Shown: one piece after another, positions 28,005 to 37,156 of the stretch
How positions within the stretch are numbered: position 1 is the stretch's first letter
Layout: every line of letters begins with the position of its first letter
Origin: Halocatena salina
GTDB taxonomy: Archaea; Halobacteriota; Halobacteria; Halobacteriales; Haloarculaceae
Reading direction: 5' to 3'
Length of the DNA stretch: 64,000 bases
Assembly: GCF_023115355.1 (NCBI RefSeq)
Contig: NZ_CP096022.1
Coordinates: forward strand, 248,001-312,000
Translations under genes and position numbers: made by a program
The notes under the pieces: model-generated
The model's database searches: none
Seen by the model: only the letters and a program-made list of their open reading frames with translations
Told to the model about the DNA's origin: nothing

Positions 28005-29138
28005 ATGTCGAACCGTATCTATAGTATCGATAGTTTACGTGCTATTGCTATCTTTTTTGTCGTCATAGCACATGTCTCACCGTTCTTAGGATTTGACACG
28101 TATGGAACGTACGTCTTCTTTGTACTGGATACGATTGGACAGTTCGATGTGCCGATCTTCTTCGTGACTTCCGGTTATTTTTTCGCGAAGAAAGTTGATC
28201 ACTCCAATGTCAGTGCATACACGAGATACTCCGTTCAGAAACTGAGCTCGCTCTATCTGTTCGGGATACTCATCGCATTAGCAGCAACTGTTGGTGTTGC
28301 ACTGATCCACGACCAGAACGTAATAGACGCATTACTCACCCATCTATTCGAAGATAACTCATTGATTCAACTGCTGTACTACGGTGATGCGATCTCGATT
28401 CACCTCTGGTTTCTAACTGGATTGATCTTCTCTATCTGCTTCGTGTCGCTGTTCGTCGCTGTCGAGAAGAGTCACTATGTTCTACCCGTCGCCACGGTTA
28501 CACACGTTCTCGGCATTCTCAGTCAGAACTATCCGATGATCGTTGATTTTTCATATCAAACTCAAGATGCTCTTTTCTTCGGATTCTTCTATGTCGCCCT
28601 CGGATTCCACATTCGGTCATCCGACTGGACGATCTCCGAGAACCGTAGTCGACTCTATCTCGGAGCATTCTGTATCCTCCTGATGATTCAACTACTCGAA
28701 CAGTATATCATCGTCTACCACATCCACGGACTCACGTTCGGGCAGGATATCTACTGGACGGAGTTCACCGTTTCGACGGTCCCCCTCGTTTTCGTACTCT
28801 TTGCCTACGCTCTCTCGAATCCGGATCTGGGCAAAGGAACCATTCTCCCGGATTTGGGAGAATACGCTGTCGGAGTTTATCTCGTTCATCTTCCGGTGTT
28901 TAACGTACTGTTGGCTCTGAACGACATCATAGTACCGATCATCGGTATTGATCTCAGGACGACCGTTCTGTGGCATCTGTTCATAACGCCATTCGTCTAT
29001 GTACTCTCGTTGGCCCTCTACATCCTCATAGCAAAGATGGGTATCATCGAAATCGGGGGGAGTCACATTCCGTGGTTTAGTTATGTGCGCACTCGATTAC
29101 GAACGTTGAGATCAGACCGGGAGGTCACAGCGGACTGA
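28005..29138 (+). CDS. Acyltransferase 3 family membrane protein
   Basis: The 377-residue integral membrane protein belongs to the acyltransferase 3 (OafA/NodX-like) family. It begins MSNRIYSIDSLRAIAIFFVVIAHVSPF, including the family's conserved LRAIAIFFVV-x-AH motif whose His is essential, and continues with about ten helices. These enzymes transfer acetyl or other acyl groups to sugars of surface glycans. The inner ATG at 28005 is preferred over a start at 27942 because the family motif normally begins within a few residues and an AT-rich promoter element lies at about 27961-27970. The substrate is unknown. Confidence 0.9.
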   Translation: MSNRIYSIDSLRAIAIFFVVIAHVSPFLGFDTYGTYVFFVLDTIGQFDVPIFFVTSGYFFAKKVDHSNVSAYTRYSVQKLSSLYLFGILIALAATVGVALIHDQNVIDALLTHLFEDNSLIQLLYYGDAISIHLWFLTGLIFSICFVSLFVAVEKSHYVLPVATVTHVLGILSQNYPMIVDFSYQTQDALFFGFFYVALGFHIRSSDWTISENRSRLYLGAFCILLMIQLLEQYIIVYHIHGLTFGQDIYWTEFTVSTVPLVFVLFAYALSNPDLGKGTILPDLGEYAVGVYLVHLPVFNVLLALNDIIVPIIGIDLRTTVLWHLFITPFVYVLSLALYILIAKMGIIEIGGSHIPWFSYVRTRLRTLRSDREVTAD

Positions 29139-29538
29139 TTGTCCACTACCGTGAGAACGAGTTCAATGATGAGGGGTTGGATACGTTTGTCGAGCTGATC
29201 GATACACTAAGCATGATGGACGGTGACCGACGAATCCGACGGTGTCGTAGACCACACCAGTGAGGGTTGGTGACGATACCAAACGAAAATAGGCTGAATG
29301 ATCACGAAGACAGTAACAGCCCTCGAAGGTGAGCCGATCAGTGGAAATGAATTGGATCCTATCACAGTGCATGTAGTGAGATATCTATCACAGTTTCGCT
29401 TAATCAACCACAATAAAGTGGCAGTGTTTATGATAGTTGTAGCTAATAATATATTACCTAGTTTTCAGTTCTAGCATTGAACAGTAACGATATCATAGGA
29501 CAGATTTATGCCGTGCTGGGGCAATTAATTCGACAGTT
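29139..29538. other. Gene-free stretch with a likely gene fragment
   Basis: Directly after the acyltransferase stop, a plus-strand frame from about 29142 to 29243 reads VHYRENEFNDEGLDTFVELI, good protein-like text without a start, possibly the end of a lost gene. The rest is AT-rich, with the trpB TATA at 29503-29510. Confidence 0.4.
29503..29510 (+). promoter_or_regulatory. TATA element of trpB
   Basis: GATTTATG lies 29-36 bases before ATG 29539. Confidence 0.5.
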
Positions 29539-30696
29539 ATGACAGGTTCTTCCGGTGAGTTCGACGGGTATGGTGGGCGTCACGTTCCTGAGGCTCTGAA
29601 GGGCGCACTCGAGCAATTAGCGAACGACTACGACGAGATCAGTCAGACGAGCGAGTTTAGGGATGAATATCGAACCCTCCTCGAAGAATACGCAGGTCGA
29701 CCGACACCGCTGTACTTCGCTGAGAATCTCAGTGATCGGTATGGTGCGGACATCTACCTCAAGCACGAAGACCTGCTCCATGGTGGCGCTCACAAGATCA
29801 ACAATACGCTCGGTCAAGGGTTACTCGCAAAGAAAGCGGGCAAAGAGCGGCTTATTGCCGAAACCGGTGCTGGCCAGCACGGGACGGCGACAGCGATGGT
29901 CGGAGCCTTACTTAACATAGACACGGAGATATACATGGGAAAGAAAGACGTCGAGCGCCAGAAGATGAACGTCTTCCGGATGCGTCTCATGGGCGCGACG
30001 GTCAACGAGGTCACCCGAGGTGGGGAAGGTCTCGCTGACGCCGTTGATGCTGCGCTTGAGGATCTGGCCCAGAACATCGATACGACCCACTATCTCGTAG
30101 GATCAGTTGTTGGTCCCGATCCATTCCCTCGGATGGTCCGGGACTTTCAGTCCGTCATCGGCCGGGAGGCTCGTGAACAAATCCTCACGAAGACGGGCGA
30201 TCTCCCGGACGCGACAGTTGCTTGCGTCGGTGGCGGATCGAACGCCATCGGGCTGTTCGACGCTTTCCGTGACGACGATGTCGATCTCTACGGCGCCGAA
30301 GGCGGTGGTGAAGGCTCTTCATCAAAGCGCCACGCGGCTCCCCTCGCGAACGGGAAAGACGACGTGATTCACGGGATGAAAACCCGAACTATCGACGACG
30401 ATGTCGAGGTTCACTCCGTTTCTGCAGGACTTGACTACCCCGGGGTCGGTCCCGAACACGCCATGTTCCACTCGATGGGGCGGGCTGATTACACGGCAAT
30501 CACCGACGAGGAAGCTCTCGCAGCATTTAAGGAACTCAGCGAGACTGAAGGAATCATTCCAGCTCTCGAATCGAGTCACGCTATTGCGCGGGCACGCCAG
30601 ATCGCAAAAACGGACGAGTACGAAACGATCATCGTGAACCTCTCCGGACGAGGAGACAAAGATATGGAGACTGCAGCAGAGAGATTCGATCTATAA
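29539..30696 (+). CDS. trpB: Tryptophan synthase beta chain, stand-alone copy
   Basis: This 385-residue PLP enzyme joins indole with serine to give tryptophan. It shows [17 protein letters not shown], the PLP-lysine motif HGGAHKINN, the catalytic Glu in [13 protein letters not shown], and the phosphate-binding [18 protein letters not shown] and [11 protein letters not shown] follow in the C-terminal half. [11 protein letters not shown] differs from the usual EDLNHTGAHK, and the gene lacks the trpA or trpC partners normal for haloarchaeal trp operons. It may be a second, orphan TrpB acting alone on indole, or a serine deaminase-like relative. It has its own TATA. Confidence 0.88.
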   Translation: MTGSSGEFDGYGGRHVPEALKGALEQLANDYDEISQTSEFRDEYRTLLEEYAGRPTPLYFAENLSDRYGADIYLKHEDLLHGGAHKINNTLGQGLLAKKAGKERLIAETGAGQHGTATAMVGALLNIDTEIYMGKKDVERQKMNVFRMRLMGATVNEVTRGGEGLADAVDAALEDLAQNIDTTHYLVGSVVGPDPFPRMVRDFQSVIGREAREQILTKTGDLPDATVACVGGGSNAIGLFDAFRDDDVDLYGAEGGGEGSSSKRHAAPLANGKDDVIHGMKTRTIDDDVEVHSVSAGLDYPGVGPEHAMFHSMGRADYTAITDEEALAAFKELSETEGIIPALESSHAIARARQIAKTDEYETIIVNLSGRGDKDMETAAERFDL

Positions 30697-31012
30697 CAGA
30701 AGATTATGGCTAATATCTGATAATTATCTGTAATCAATCAGAAAACACAACGTTCACGAAGGGGGAGAATGCGACACGTAGCCGTCTATTCAACTACTGC
30801 ATTCCGTCGGTGTCGAGACACTTCGCTCTTCCAACAGCAACCCCCTCCATGATGATTGCGGAGCACCCGAGCTACCACTGGTTGTACTACCGAATCTCGG
30901 AGATCGAGTACTCGCTGCCGGTCTCAACGGACTTGAATACGATATCTATCGTCTCATTCTCTCAATACAGATATCAGAAGAATCATCAGATAGAGAGATA
31001 ACTGATCAATCT
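30697..31012. other. Short gene-free stretch
   Basis: 316 bases between trpB and the phosphatase. A plus-strand piece at about 30850-30940 (AEHPSYHWLYYRISEIEYSL) looks protein-like but has no context. Confidence 0.4.
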
Positions 31013-32380
31013 GTGTCGCTGCGTCTATTACAGTACTCGGACATCGAGAACGCCTACGACGATCCCGAGCGCATCGGACGCCTTGCCGGGCTCATCGAGG
31101 AATTGCGCGATGAAACGGCGTTGGTTGTCGGTACCGGTGATAATACTGCACCGGGTGTACTCGCTATGGTGACAGAAGCCGAGCAGGCGCTTACGTTCTT
31201 TCAGGCTGTGGAGCCGGATGCAGAGACGTTCGGCAATCATGACTTCGACTTCGGGCCCAAGCGCACGCGTGAACTGGTCCAGGCCTCCCCACAACCGTGG
31301 CTGTGTGCGAACGTTTATGATGAGGATGACCGTTTTGGAGCGGCCGAGGGAGTCGTTCCATGGACGATTCTCGAAGCTGGTACCGATCGTGTTGGGCTGT
31401 TCGGTGTCATCGATCCAAAGACTCCGTCGATGGCCCCTGCTGTTGACAATCTCACCTTCACCGATCCCGTTGCTGAAGCTCGAACGGCTGTCGCCGAACT
31501 TCGCAATCGACAGGTCGACCATATCGTGGCACTTTCACACGTAGGATCCAGCGATGATGACCTCGCTGCCGCACTCGATGTTGATGCTATTCTCGGCGGG
31601 CACATCCACAACGAACGACTCGAGCACAGACACGGGACGCTGCTCACGCGACCAGGTGCTGGTGGACAGATCCTCTTTGAAATCACGCTTGACGAGAATG
31701 TGAGTGCAACGCGGTATGATGTCACGGATGCGCCGATCGATCACCCGGTACAGGCCGCACTTCACGAACAGTGGGAGCAAGCGGGCTTGACCGAGGTCGT
31801 CGCCCATACCAACGCCTCGATCGAGTGGACCGGGGCCTCGGTGTACGAGGGGGAGTGTCAGATCGGTAACTTCGTCGCAGACGCGTATCGCTGGGCCGCG
31901 GATTCGGATGTCGGCCTCCAGAATAGCGGTGCGATTCGCGTGGGCCCGCCCCTTACCGACGACGTAACCGTGGGTAATCTCGCAAGCATCGTTCCATTCG
32001 GCGCACCAGTCGTCGTTGCGGCGGTCTCTGGCGTCGAACTCTGCGAGCTATTCCGTCAGGGTGATAGCGCGTTGGTGGAGCTCGGTGATGCAACGCGGTG
32101 GTATGCCCACATCAGCGGTGCCGAAATCGTCTATGACCATGCCGAGAGGTCGCTTGCCGAAGCGACTGTCGATGGCAAACCGATCGACCCAGAGCGAACC
32201 TACAGCGTCGCGACATCGGAGTATCTCCTGCAAACTGATCTCGAATTTCCAATACTGACACCAGCCCATCGAACCCAGACGCTCGACACCCAGTACGAGA
32301 TTCTCGCTGCATACGCTCGTGAGCACGGTATCAACCCACAACTCGAGGGAAGAATCACACGGCACGGGCGCTCTTGGTAG
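31013..32380 (+). CDS. 5'-nucleotidase/UshA-like metallophosphatase
   Basis: The 455-residue enzyme has an N-terminal calcineurin-like metallophosphatase domain (about 1-250) and a C-terminal 5'-nucleotidase domain (about 270-450, with GECQIGNFVADAYRWAAD and NSGAIR). Metal-site elements are TGDNTAP, FGNHDFDFG, ALSHVG and GGHIHN. The first motif reads YSDIENAYD where bacterial UshA has ND-x-H, so one ligand His appears to be Glu, a variant also known from haloarchaeal relatives. There is no signal peptide, so it probably acts in the cytoplasm on nucleotides or other phosphoesters. The start codon is GTG. Confidence 0.88.
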   Translation: MSLRLLQYSDIENAYDDPERIGRLAGLIEELRDETALVVGTGDNTAPGVLAMVTEAEQALTFFQAVEPDAETFGNHDFDFGPKRTRELVQASPQPWLCANVYDEDDRFGAAEGVVPWTILEAGTDRVGLFGVIDPKTPSMAPAVDNLTFTDPVAEARTAVAELRNRQVDHIVALSHVGSSDDDLAAALDVDAILGGHIHNERLEHRHGTLLTRPGAGGQILFEITLDENVSATRYDVTDAPIDHPVQAALHEQWEQAGLTEVVAHTNASIEWTGASVYEGECQIGNFVADAYRWAADSDVGLQNSGAIRVGPPLTDDVTVGNLASIVPFGAPVVVAAVSGVELCELFRQGDSALVELGDATRWYAHISGAEIVYDHAERSLAEATVDGKPIDPERTYSVATSEYLLQTDLEFPILTPAHRTQTLDTQYEILAAYAREHGINPQLEGRITRHGRSW

Positions 32381-32756
32381 TATATCACGATACCAGTCGA
32401 ACGGTTCGATTCATGCCTCGCGCGTTGAGAGTTCTGTCACCTGACATCGGCTCGGTAGATTTCGAGATAAAACCGTGCAGTAGGGGTCTTACCTAGCCAA
32501 CTTCAGATACGTATAGAAGCGTGTACTCAGAACGGGTCGAAGAAGGTCACTCGCTGTCTGTAGGATGGATAGATGCGTTCGATGATTGGTAGATAAAGCG
32601 AGATAGTCGGTGTACTTGGGATTCAGATTGCTCGATTGTTTCCTCCAGCACCTACGAACACAACTGCTAAGATGGATCTATACCCATTCCCCTGAAATCT
32701 ATACTTCCGTTATAACCATCATAGCAAATGGTTGATATGCCCGTACGGAGGATCCT
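32381..32756. other. Gene-free stretch before the HTH-PIN pair
   Basis: 376 bases with no coding signal. A TATA-like GTTATAACC lies at about 32708 and a Shine-Dalgarno-like GGAGG at 32747-32751, both serving the downstream gene. Confidence 0.45.
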
Positions 32757-33512
32757 TTGGATAGTACCACCGATAGTCTGAAGTTCATGGATCTCGAACA
32801 CCTAGTTATGACTTCAAATCGTGATGGTGTCCGCTCGGACGGAGGAATCGGTGCATTGGATCCTCCACCGATCGACAGCATTGACAATACAACGCTCGAT
32901 CCAGCAACGTTGGCGCGGAACGCTCCACGGCTTGAAACGGTCATCCACCTTCTCAATCAACCAGCACTGGCTCGTGTCTACGTGTTCGTGTGCTACTGGG
33001 GCCCTGTGTCTCCACGGACGGTCATGGAGACACTTGATCTCTCGAAATCAACCACCTACGAGTACATCGATCGGTTGGTCGACTACGGCTTGCTTGAGCG
33101 CGATGACTCGACGCGCCCTCAGCAGTTGACCGCCGAGCCGATTATCATCGTTGAGCAGGCCGTCCCGATCGTTATCACGCCAACCGTTCTCCACGCGTTT
33201 GCCCGCCAAGAGATCGACAAGGATGTTGCCTACTTCGTCGACCACCATGGTATCGGAACCCTCGTGGCGGCTGTCCGTGGGGCGGGTTTACACGCTGCCG
33301 GGAGAACGACTCAACGGATGGTCGCCAGCGACATCGATGTCCGAGACACGGAGGCGATGATGATCATCTATGCGCTTGAACCGGTGCTCACACTCGGCCG
33401 CGCCCAGGATCCGTACTTCGAGTATCTCTTTCCCGATGTCGACGATGCAATGGACCTTCCGGAGCTCACCGACAGTGACCTGCCAGCAGACCTCCCTGAT
33501 GTTGACGAGTGA
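32757..33512 (+). CDS. Haloarchaeal HTH regulator, putative antitoxin of a PIN pair
   Basis: The 251-residue protein has a winged helix-turn-helix in the middle (about residues 65-125: LARVYVFVCYWGPVSPRTVMETLDLSKSTTYEYIDRL is the DNA-reading part, here described by its first and last residues Leu-Ala-Arg and Arg-Leu), then a C-terminal region with no named domain and an acidic tail. A TTG start at 32757 is preceded by GGAGG five bases earlier; ATG codons at 32787 and 32808 are alternatives. Its stop overlaps the start of the PIN gene, so the pair is translationally coupled. The arrangement matches haloarchaeal HTH-PIN toxin-antitoxin-like modules, where the HTH protein would repress the pair. 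Confidence 0.75.
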   Translation: MDSTTDSLKFMDLEHLVMTSNRDGVRSDGGIGALDPPPIDSIDNTTLDPATLARNAPRLETVIHLLNQPALARVYVFVCYWGPVSPRTVMETLDLSKSTTYEYIDRLVDYGLLERDDSTRPQQLTAEPIIIVEQAVPIVITPTVLHAFARQEIDKDVAYFVDHHGIGTLVAAVRGAGLHAAGRTTQRMVASDIDVRDTEAMMIIYALEPVLTLGRAQDPYFEYLFPDVDDAMDLPELTDSDLPADLPDVDE

Positions 33513-34042
33513 CACGAATGGGCCACGATACGCCGTTGTCCGCTGGAACGGACGTCATCGTCGATACGAACGTATTCTTTGCGATCGGCCAACCAGACAA
33601 TCCACGGTATCGGAAGTTTCGACAGGCTATCCAGACTGCTGGTGTCATCTGTAAGCTCCCGAAGCGAGTGATCAGCGAGTTGGGCGGCTCGGAGACCGAT
33701 CGAGTCCAGACAGCACTGACAGAAGGGTGGGCCGAAATGATTGATCCCCCATCCCTAACCGATGGAGATGCTGTAGCGGCGAGTGATATTGCTCGGCGCA
33801 CCATTGCAAGCGAAACTGGTCGCCCCGAGCACGAGATCGAAAAAGCTGACGTGCTACTCGCCGGGATTGCCGTTCAATACGCCAGAGATCGCTCGAGGGT
33901 GGCTGTGCTTACTGATGATAAACCGGCGAGAGCAGGCATCAAGAGCGCTGTCAGCGCCCTGGGACATGAGGAAAAGATTACCGTCTACGGAGTGACGGAC
34001 ATTATCGGCAATGATTCTGGCGACTCAGTGAAACTGATTTGA
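33509..34042 (+). CDS. PIN-domain protein, putative RNase toxin
   Basis: This protein of 177 residues (168 plus a short head if ATG 33518 is used) has the PIN nuclease acidic residues in VIVDTNVFF, the Glu of VISELGG, the Asp of EKADVLLAG and the Asp pair in VLTDDKPA. Such proteins cleave RNA with Mg or Mn, often specific tRNAs or mRNAs. GTG 33509 overlaps the TGA stop of the HTH gene, giving coupled translation. A decayed second copy of its C-terminal part lies at 36693-36758. Toxicity is inferred from family and arrangement. Confidence 0.82.
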   Translation: MTRMGHDTPLSAGTDVIVDTNVFFAIGQPDNPRYRKFRQAIQTAGVICKLPKRVISELGGSETDRVQTALTEGWAEMIDPPSLTDGDAVAASDIARRTIASETGRPEHEIEKADVLLAGIAVQYARDRSRVAVLTDDKPARAGIKSAVSALGHEEKITVYGVTDIIGNDSGDSVKLI

Positions 34043-34289
34043 TCGCTCGAAGTGCTCAACTGGGGCGTGTTGCGATTACCATCGGCTTTCACGGTTACGA
34101 TTAATACACTCTACTACAACAATAACTTAGGGTACCATCACTATAGTGAATCGGTCAAATCTCGGTCTGAACGTCGGAGGATAGTTTGCTACAAACCACA
34201 TGTTCTTTTATAAGTCTGTTTTTTTGATCGACCTGTGTATCAGCAGTCAAACTCACAGAGAACGTAACCAAAGATGATCACTTGATCAG

Positions 34290-34930
34290 CTACTCTGAGG
34301 TGAGGAATTCGGGCCTGTGATCTGAATCACCGCTCTCCGGGTTCATGCCCTGGCGGAAGAGGCTAGCTCCAAGGATGGTGATGACACCTAGTGAGACGAA
34401 CAGGACAACATACCCACCTGTCACGCGATGGAACGCACTTGCCGGAAGCAGTGCGAGGAAGCGGAGCTAGCCGTGACAACAGTGAGCACGCCAACCGTCG
34501 CAGATGCGTTCTCGGATCCGAATCGTGTGGGGACGATGGGGGACCCGAGCAAGGTGAGTGACCGAGAACGATCCCAAAGCCGACGAGACCAATGTAGACT
34601 AGAGGGTCGAGTGAGCAAATGGGAAGGCGAAGGCACGCCCTGGCGAGGGCTACTCTTATCACGAAGGTTTTACGATGATCAACACGGCCGCCAGTGATCA
34701 CCCATCGACGCGCGAGTGAAGACACTTGCAGTCTGCAAGCCCTTGGTGGCCGGCAGTAGACAAGGCTCGACACGAACACGACGACGGCAGCCACACCGAT
34801 GACGACGGCGAAGGTGGTTCGGAGGCCGGTCCGATCCAAGAGCCAGAGCCACGCGAACGGCAACACTAACGAGCCGAGACCGACCCCGACCGTTGCGAGG
34901 GTGAGCGCCTCGTATTGTCGGTCAGTCCGT
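34290..34930 (-). pseudogene. Decayed MFS transporter (3' part)
   Basis: On the minus strand, fragments of a major facilitator protein can be read in changing frames. They are LTLATVGVGLGSLVLPFAW (about 34910-34855), WLLDRTGLRTTFAVVIGVAA, then DPLVYIGLVGFGIVLGH (about 34600), and at the end TGGYVVLFVSLGVITILG running to a stop at 34290. Frameshifts separate them and the first half of the protein is lost. The pattern resembles the oxalate/formate or monocarboxylate antiporter-like branch, which I cannot confirm. Confidence 0.75.
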
Positions 34931-35297
34931 ACTGAGACGGCTCATCATCCTCGGGAGGGTTCTGAGAGATGGAGAGCAGTCCGTTCCCGACGAGTTACTC
35001 TATGCGCCGAGTACGAGCGACAATATCGAGGGAGGTTGGTAGTGGTCGTGACGAATCAGGCCCGCGTCGAACCCGAGTAAAGCATTTCTCATTCTGGATT
35101 GAGAATTTGGTGGATATAGCTCTGTAAACCCTCGTTTCTCTCATGAATTATCAATAAATATATCATTCTTGATCTGCGGTCGGTGGCTGCGTGTCGATGT
35201 ATTTTGGCAGCAAAGTTATCGACAACACTGCTGAGTCAGGCAAGATTGGATGATTGAATGACGGAGACGTGCACCCACCATCAGAAATAAAACGTAT
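34931..35297. other. Non-coding or degenerate
   Basis: This stretch lies between the transporter relic and the nuclease gene. It may include further unrecognisable parts of the relic near 34931-35090; the rest is AT-rich with no gene. Confidence 0.4.
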
Positions 35298-36266
35298 TTA
35301 ATTCGACGGCGGCTGATCAGCGATCTGGTCGATCGACGTCACCACAATCTCCGGGTCACCGTCAGGCTCTGGATAGCGTGTAACTGTGCCAGAGACGTAG
35401 GCGTAGCTCCGACGAGGTCGCCCGATCGTCTGACCGTCGTATTCGCCTGCGATGTACCGTTCGGTGAGCAACGAGAGAATGCGCTCTCCATCCAACGTCT
35501 CGAACGCATCAGGGATGAACAGCTTAAACGGCTGGCTCTGTGACCCAATCGTAACAATAGCGTGGTCACCACCGAGAGTCCGCCGGTAGTTTCTTAGTTC
35601 AGTGAAGATGATGACTTCATCGCCAATTCGATCGGACAGTTCAGCGTAGTCGAGGCGACTGTCGTAGAGGTTTTCGACACCTGATGCTTTCGCCTGCCTG
35701 AAAGACTCAACTATCTCCGCCCGCAGTGTCCACCAAGCATTCAGGGTATCGTAGTTGCGCATCTCCTGACCGTTGGCTTCTATCTGGTCCCACACGCCAA
35801 TGTGGTCGGCCTGGGCCTGACGTTCGGCTTCGATGTAGCGGTCGTGGTACGACTCGAAGTGGGCGTACCCGTACTTCGTGAAGTACGGGCTGTATCCGCG
35901 TTGGATCATCCGCTCCTGGAAGTCTTCACCATCCTTGTGGATGTAGACGAGGGGTCTACCGTAATTGTCCCGGTATCGACGCAGGCAGGTATCGACCGGT
36001 TCGTCACCCGGGAACTCGACAGTAATCGTCGAACCCTCCGGAAAGAACGATGTGGCTTCCTCCTTGGCGGCTGCCCCCCAAGGCGTGTACGGCTTCCCCG
36101 GAACCGGACGAGATTCTTCGGTATCGAGAGTGAGTATGCGAAGGTTCTCAGGCTCACCCTCTAGGTCGATTTTCACGGTGTCTCCGTCCACGACGGCGAT
36201 CACTTCGACATCTATGGTCGTTCCAAAATAACTAGCATTTGCCATATACACATTCCTCGTTTTCAT
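35298..36266 (-). CDS. Thermonuclease-like (SNase) protein with C-terminal extension
   Basis: The 322-residue protein has a staphylococcal-nuclease-like OB-fold at residues 15-165: VIAVVDGDTVKI, LRILTLDTEES (the usual RLxGIDTPE region), GSTITVEF, and RDNYGRPLVYI with the Arg that lines the active site. About 155 further residues have no domain I recognise (WTLRAEIVESFRQAKAS onward, with an OB-like AIVTIG segment). No export signal is seen, so it may act in the cytoplasm. The Met at 36266 and that at 36245 (MANASYFG) are both possible starts. Confidence 0.8.
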   Translation of the reverse strand: MKTRNVYMANASYFGTTIDVEVIAVVDGDTVKIDLEGEPENLRILTLDTEESRPVPGKPYTPWGAAAKEEATSFFPEGSTITVEFPGDEPVDTCLRRYRDNYGRPLVYIHKDGEDFQERMIQRGYSPYFTKYGYAHFESYHDRYIEAERQAQADHIGVWDQIEANGQEMRNYDTLNAWWTLRAEIVESFRQAKASGVENLYDSRLDYAELSDRIGDEVIIFTELRNYRRTLGGDHAIVTIGSQSQPFKLFIPDAFETLDGERILSLLTERYIAGEYDGQTIGRPRRSYAYVSGTVTRYPEPDGDPEIVVTSIDQIADQPPSN

Positions 36267-37156
36267 TGGGGCGTCGAACCGTTCTCTGAATTTTCAGTCC
36301 ATTCCCCAAGTGGCACAATTAATCCGCACAGTTTTAGTATTTTCTTAGGACAGAGATATAAATAGGATTTTTGCTTAGAATAATTTTAGAACGTGTTGTG
36401 CTTCAACCCTCTCGACATAGACGCGTGCCATCATCAACGTCGAGAACTCGACACCGAACATAGTTGATCCCTGACTGATGTGGTTGTTGATGTTGGGTTC
36501 AAGAGGCAAAAGAAGCGCACCCATCGACATGATTCGTATTTGAGTCGGCGAAACCATGCGAAACCGATATATGATGTACGGCGAGCGCTCTCTGTTATGC
36601 GTCCGTGCTCATAGCTGGAACTACAGTGGCACGTGAGCCGCTCCAACCGGTAGAAGCGATGTAGTGACTCATGCTATTGCTCTACGACAGTAGTAGCTGT
36701 ACTCGTCGGTGACAAACCGGCAAGAGTAGATATTGAAATCTCCGTCAGCGCACTGGGCAACAATGGAACGACCATTGACATACAAGGTATCTAACATTAT
36801 CGGTGCTCTAGCCAGTGTTAGAACCCCCACAAGCTGAGTCGAGGCCCGTTTGTCACGCTGTAATTGAGTGGCGAGTTTCAGTCCCACAGTCGGAACACTG
36901 AATGATGATCACATCCTGTTCGTCAGCGGGATCTCGACATCTTTAATTCTCATACGTTTCATTTTCAAAAACAGTACGGACAGAAACGTTTAAACTCCTT
37001 TGCAAGATTACTGATTGGAAATCACAGTCCTAGACGGTATCGATTATCGGTGGGGGCCGTTTACCGTTCGGAGTAGCGTTGGATTTCGAGGGAGCTGGTT
37101 ATATCGGCTGATACGGTGGCTCACGTGTTTGGTTTCGGCGAGAGCCGAAACTCTTG
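36267..37156. other. 890-base region of degenerate sequence, includes a PIN-gene relic
   Basis: No intact gene is present. A short relic of a PIN gene lies at 36693-36758. Other short frames have basic, non-haloarchaeal composition and no family. The segment 36960-37020 is AT-rich. Confidence 0.5.
36693..36758 (+). pseudogene. Fragment of a second PIN-domain gene
   Basis: The plus-strand reading VAVLVGDKPARVDIEISVSA aligns without gaps to VAVLTDDKPARAGIKSAVSA of the PIN protein at 33509-34042, and the DNA itself is clearly alike over these 66 bases. Stops and frameshifts surround it. It is a remnant of a duplicated or independently acquired HTH-PIN module. Confidence 0.7.

Noticed and set aside
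35865-35890. Near-perfect palindrome CCCGTACTTC/GAAGTACGGG
   Set aside because: It lies inside the nuclease coding sequence and follows from the codons; no sign of regulatory use.
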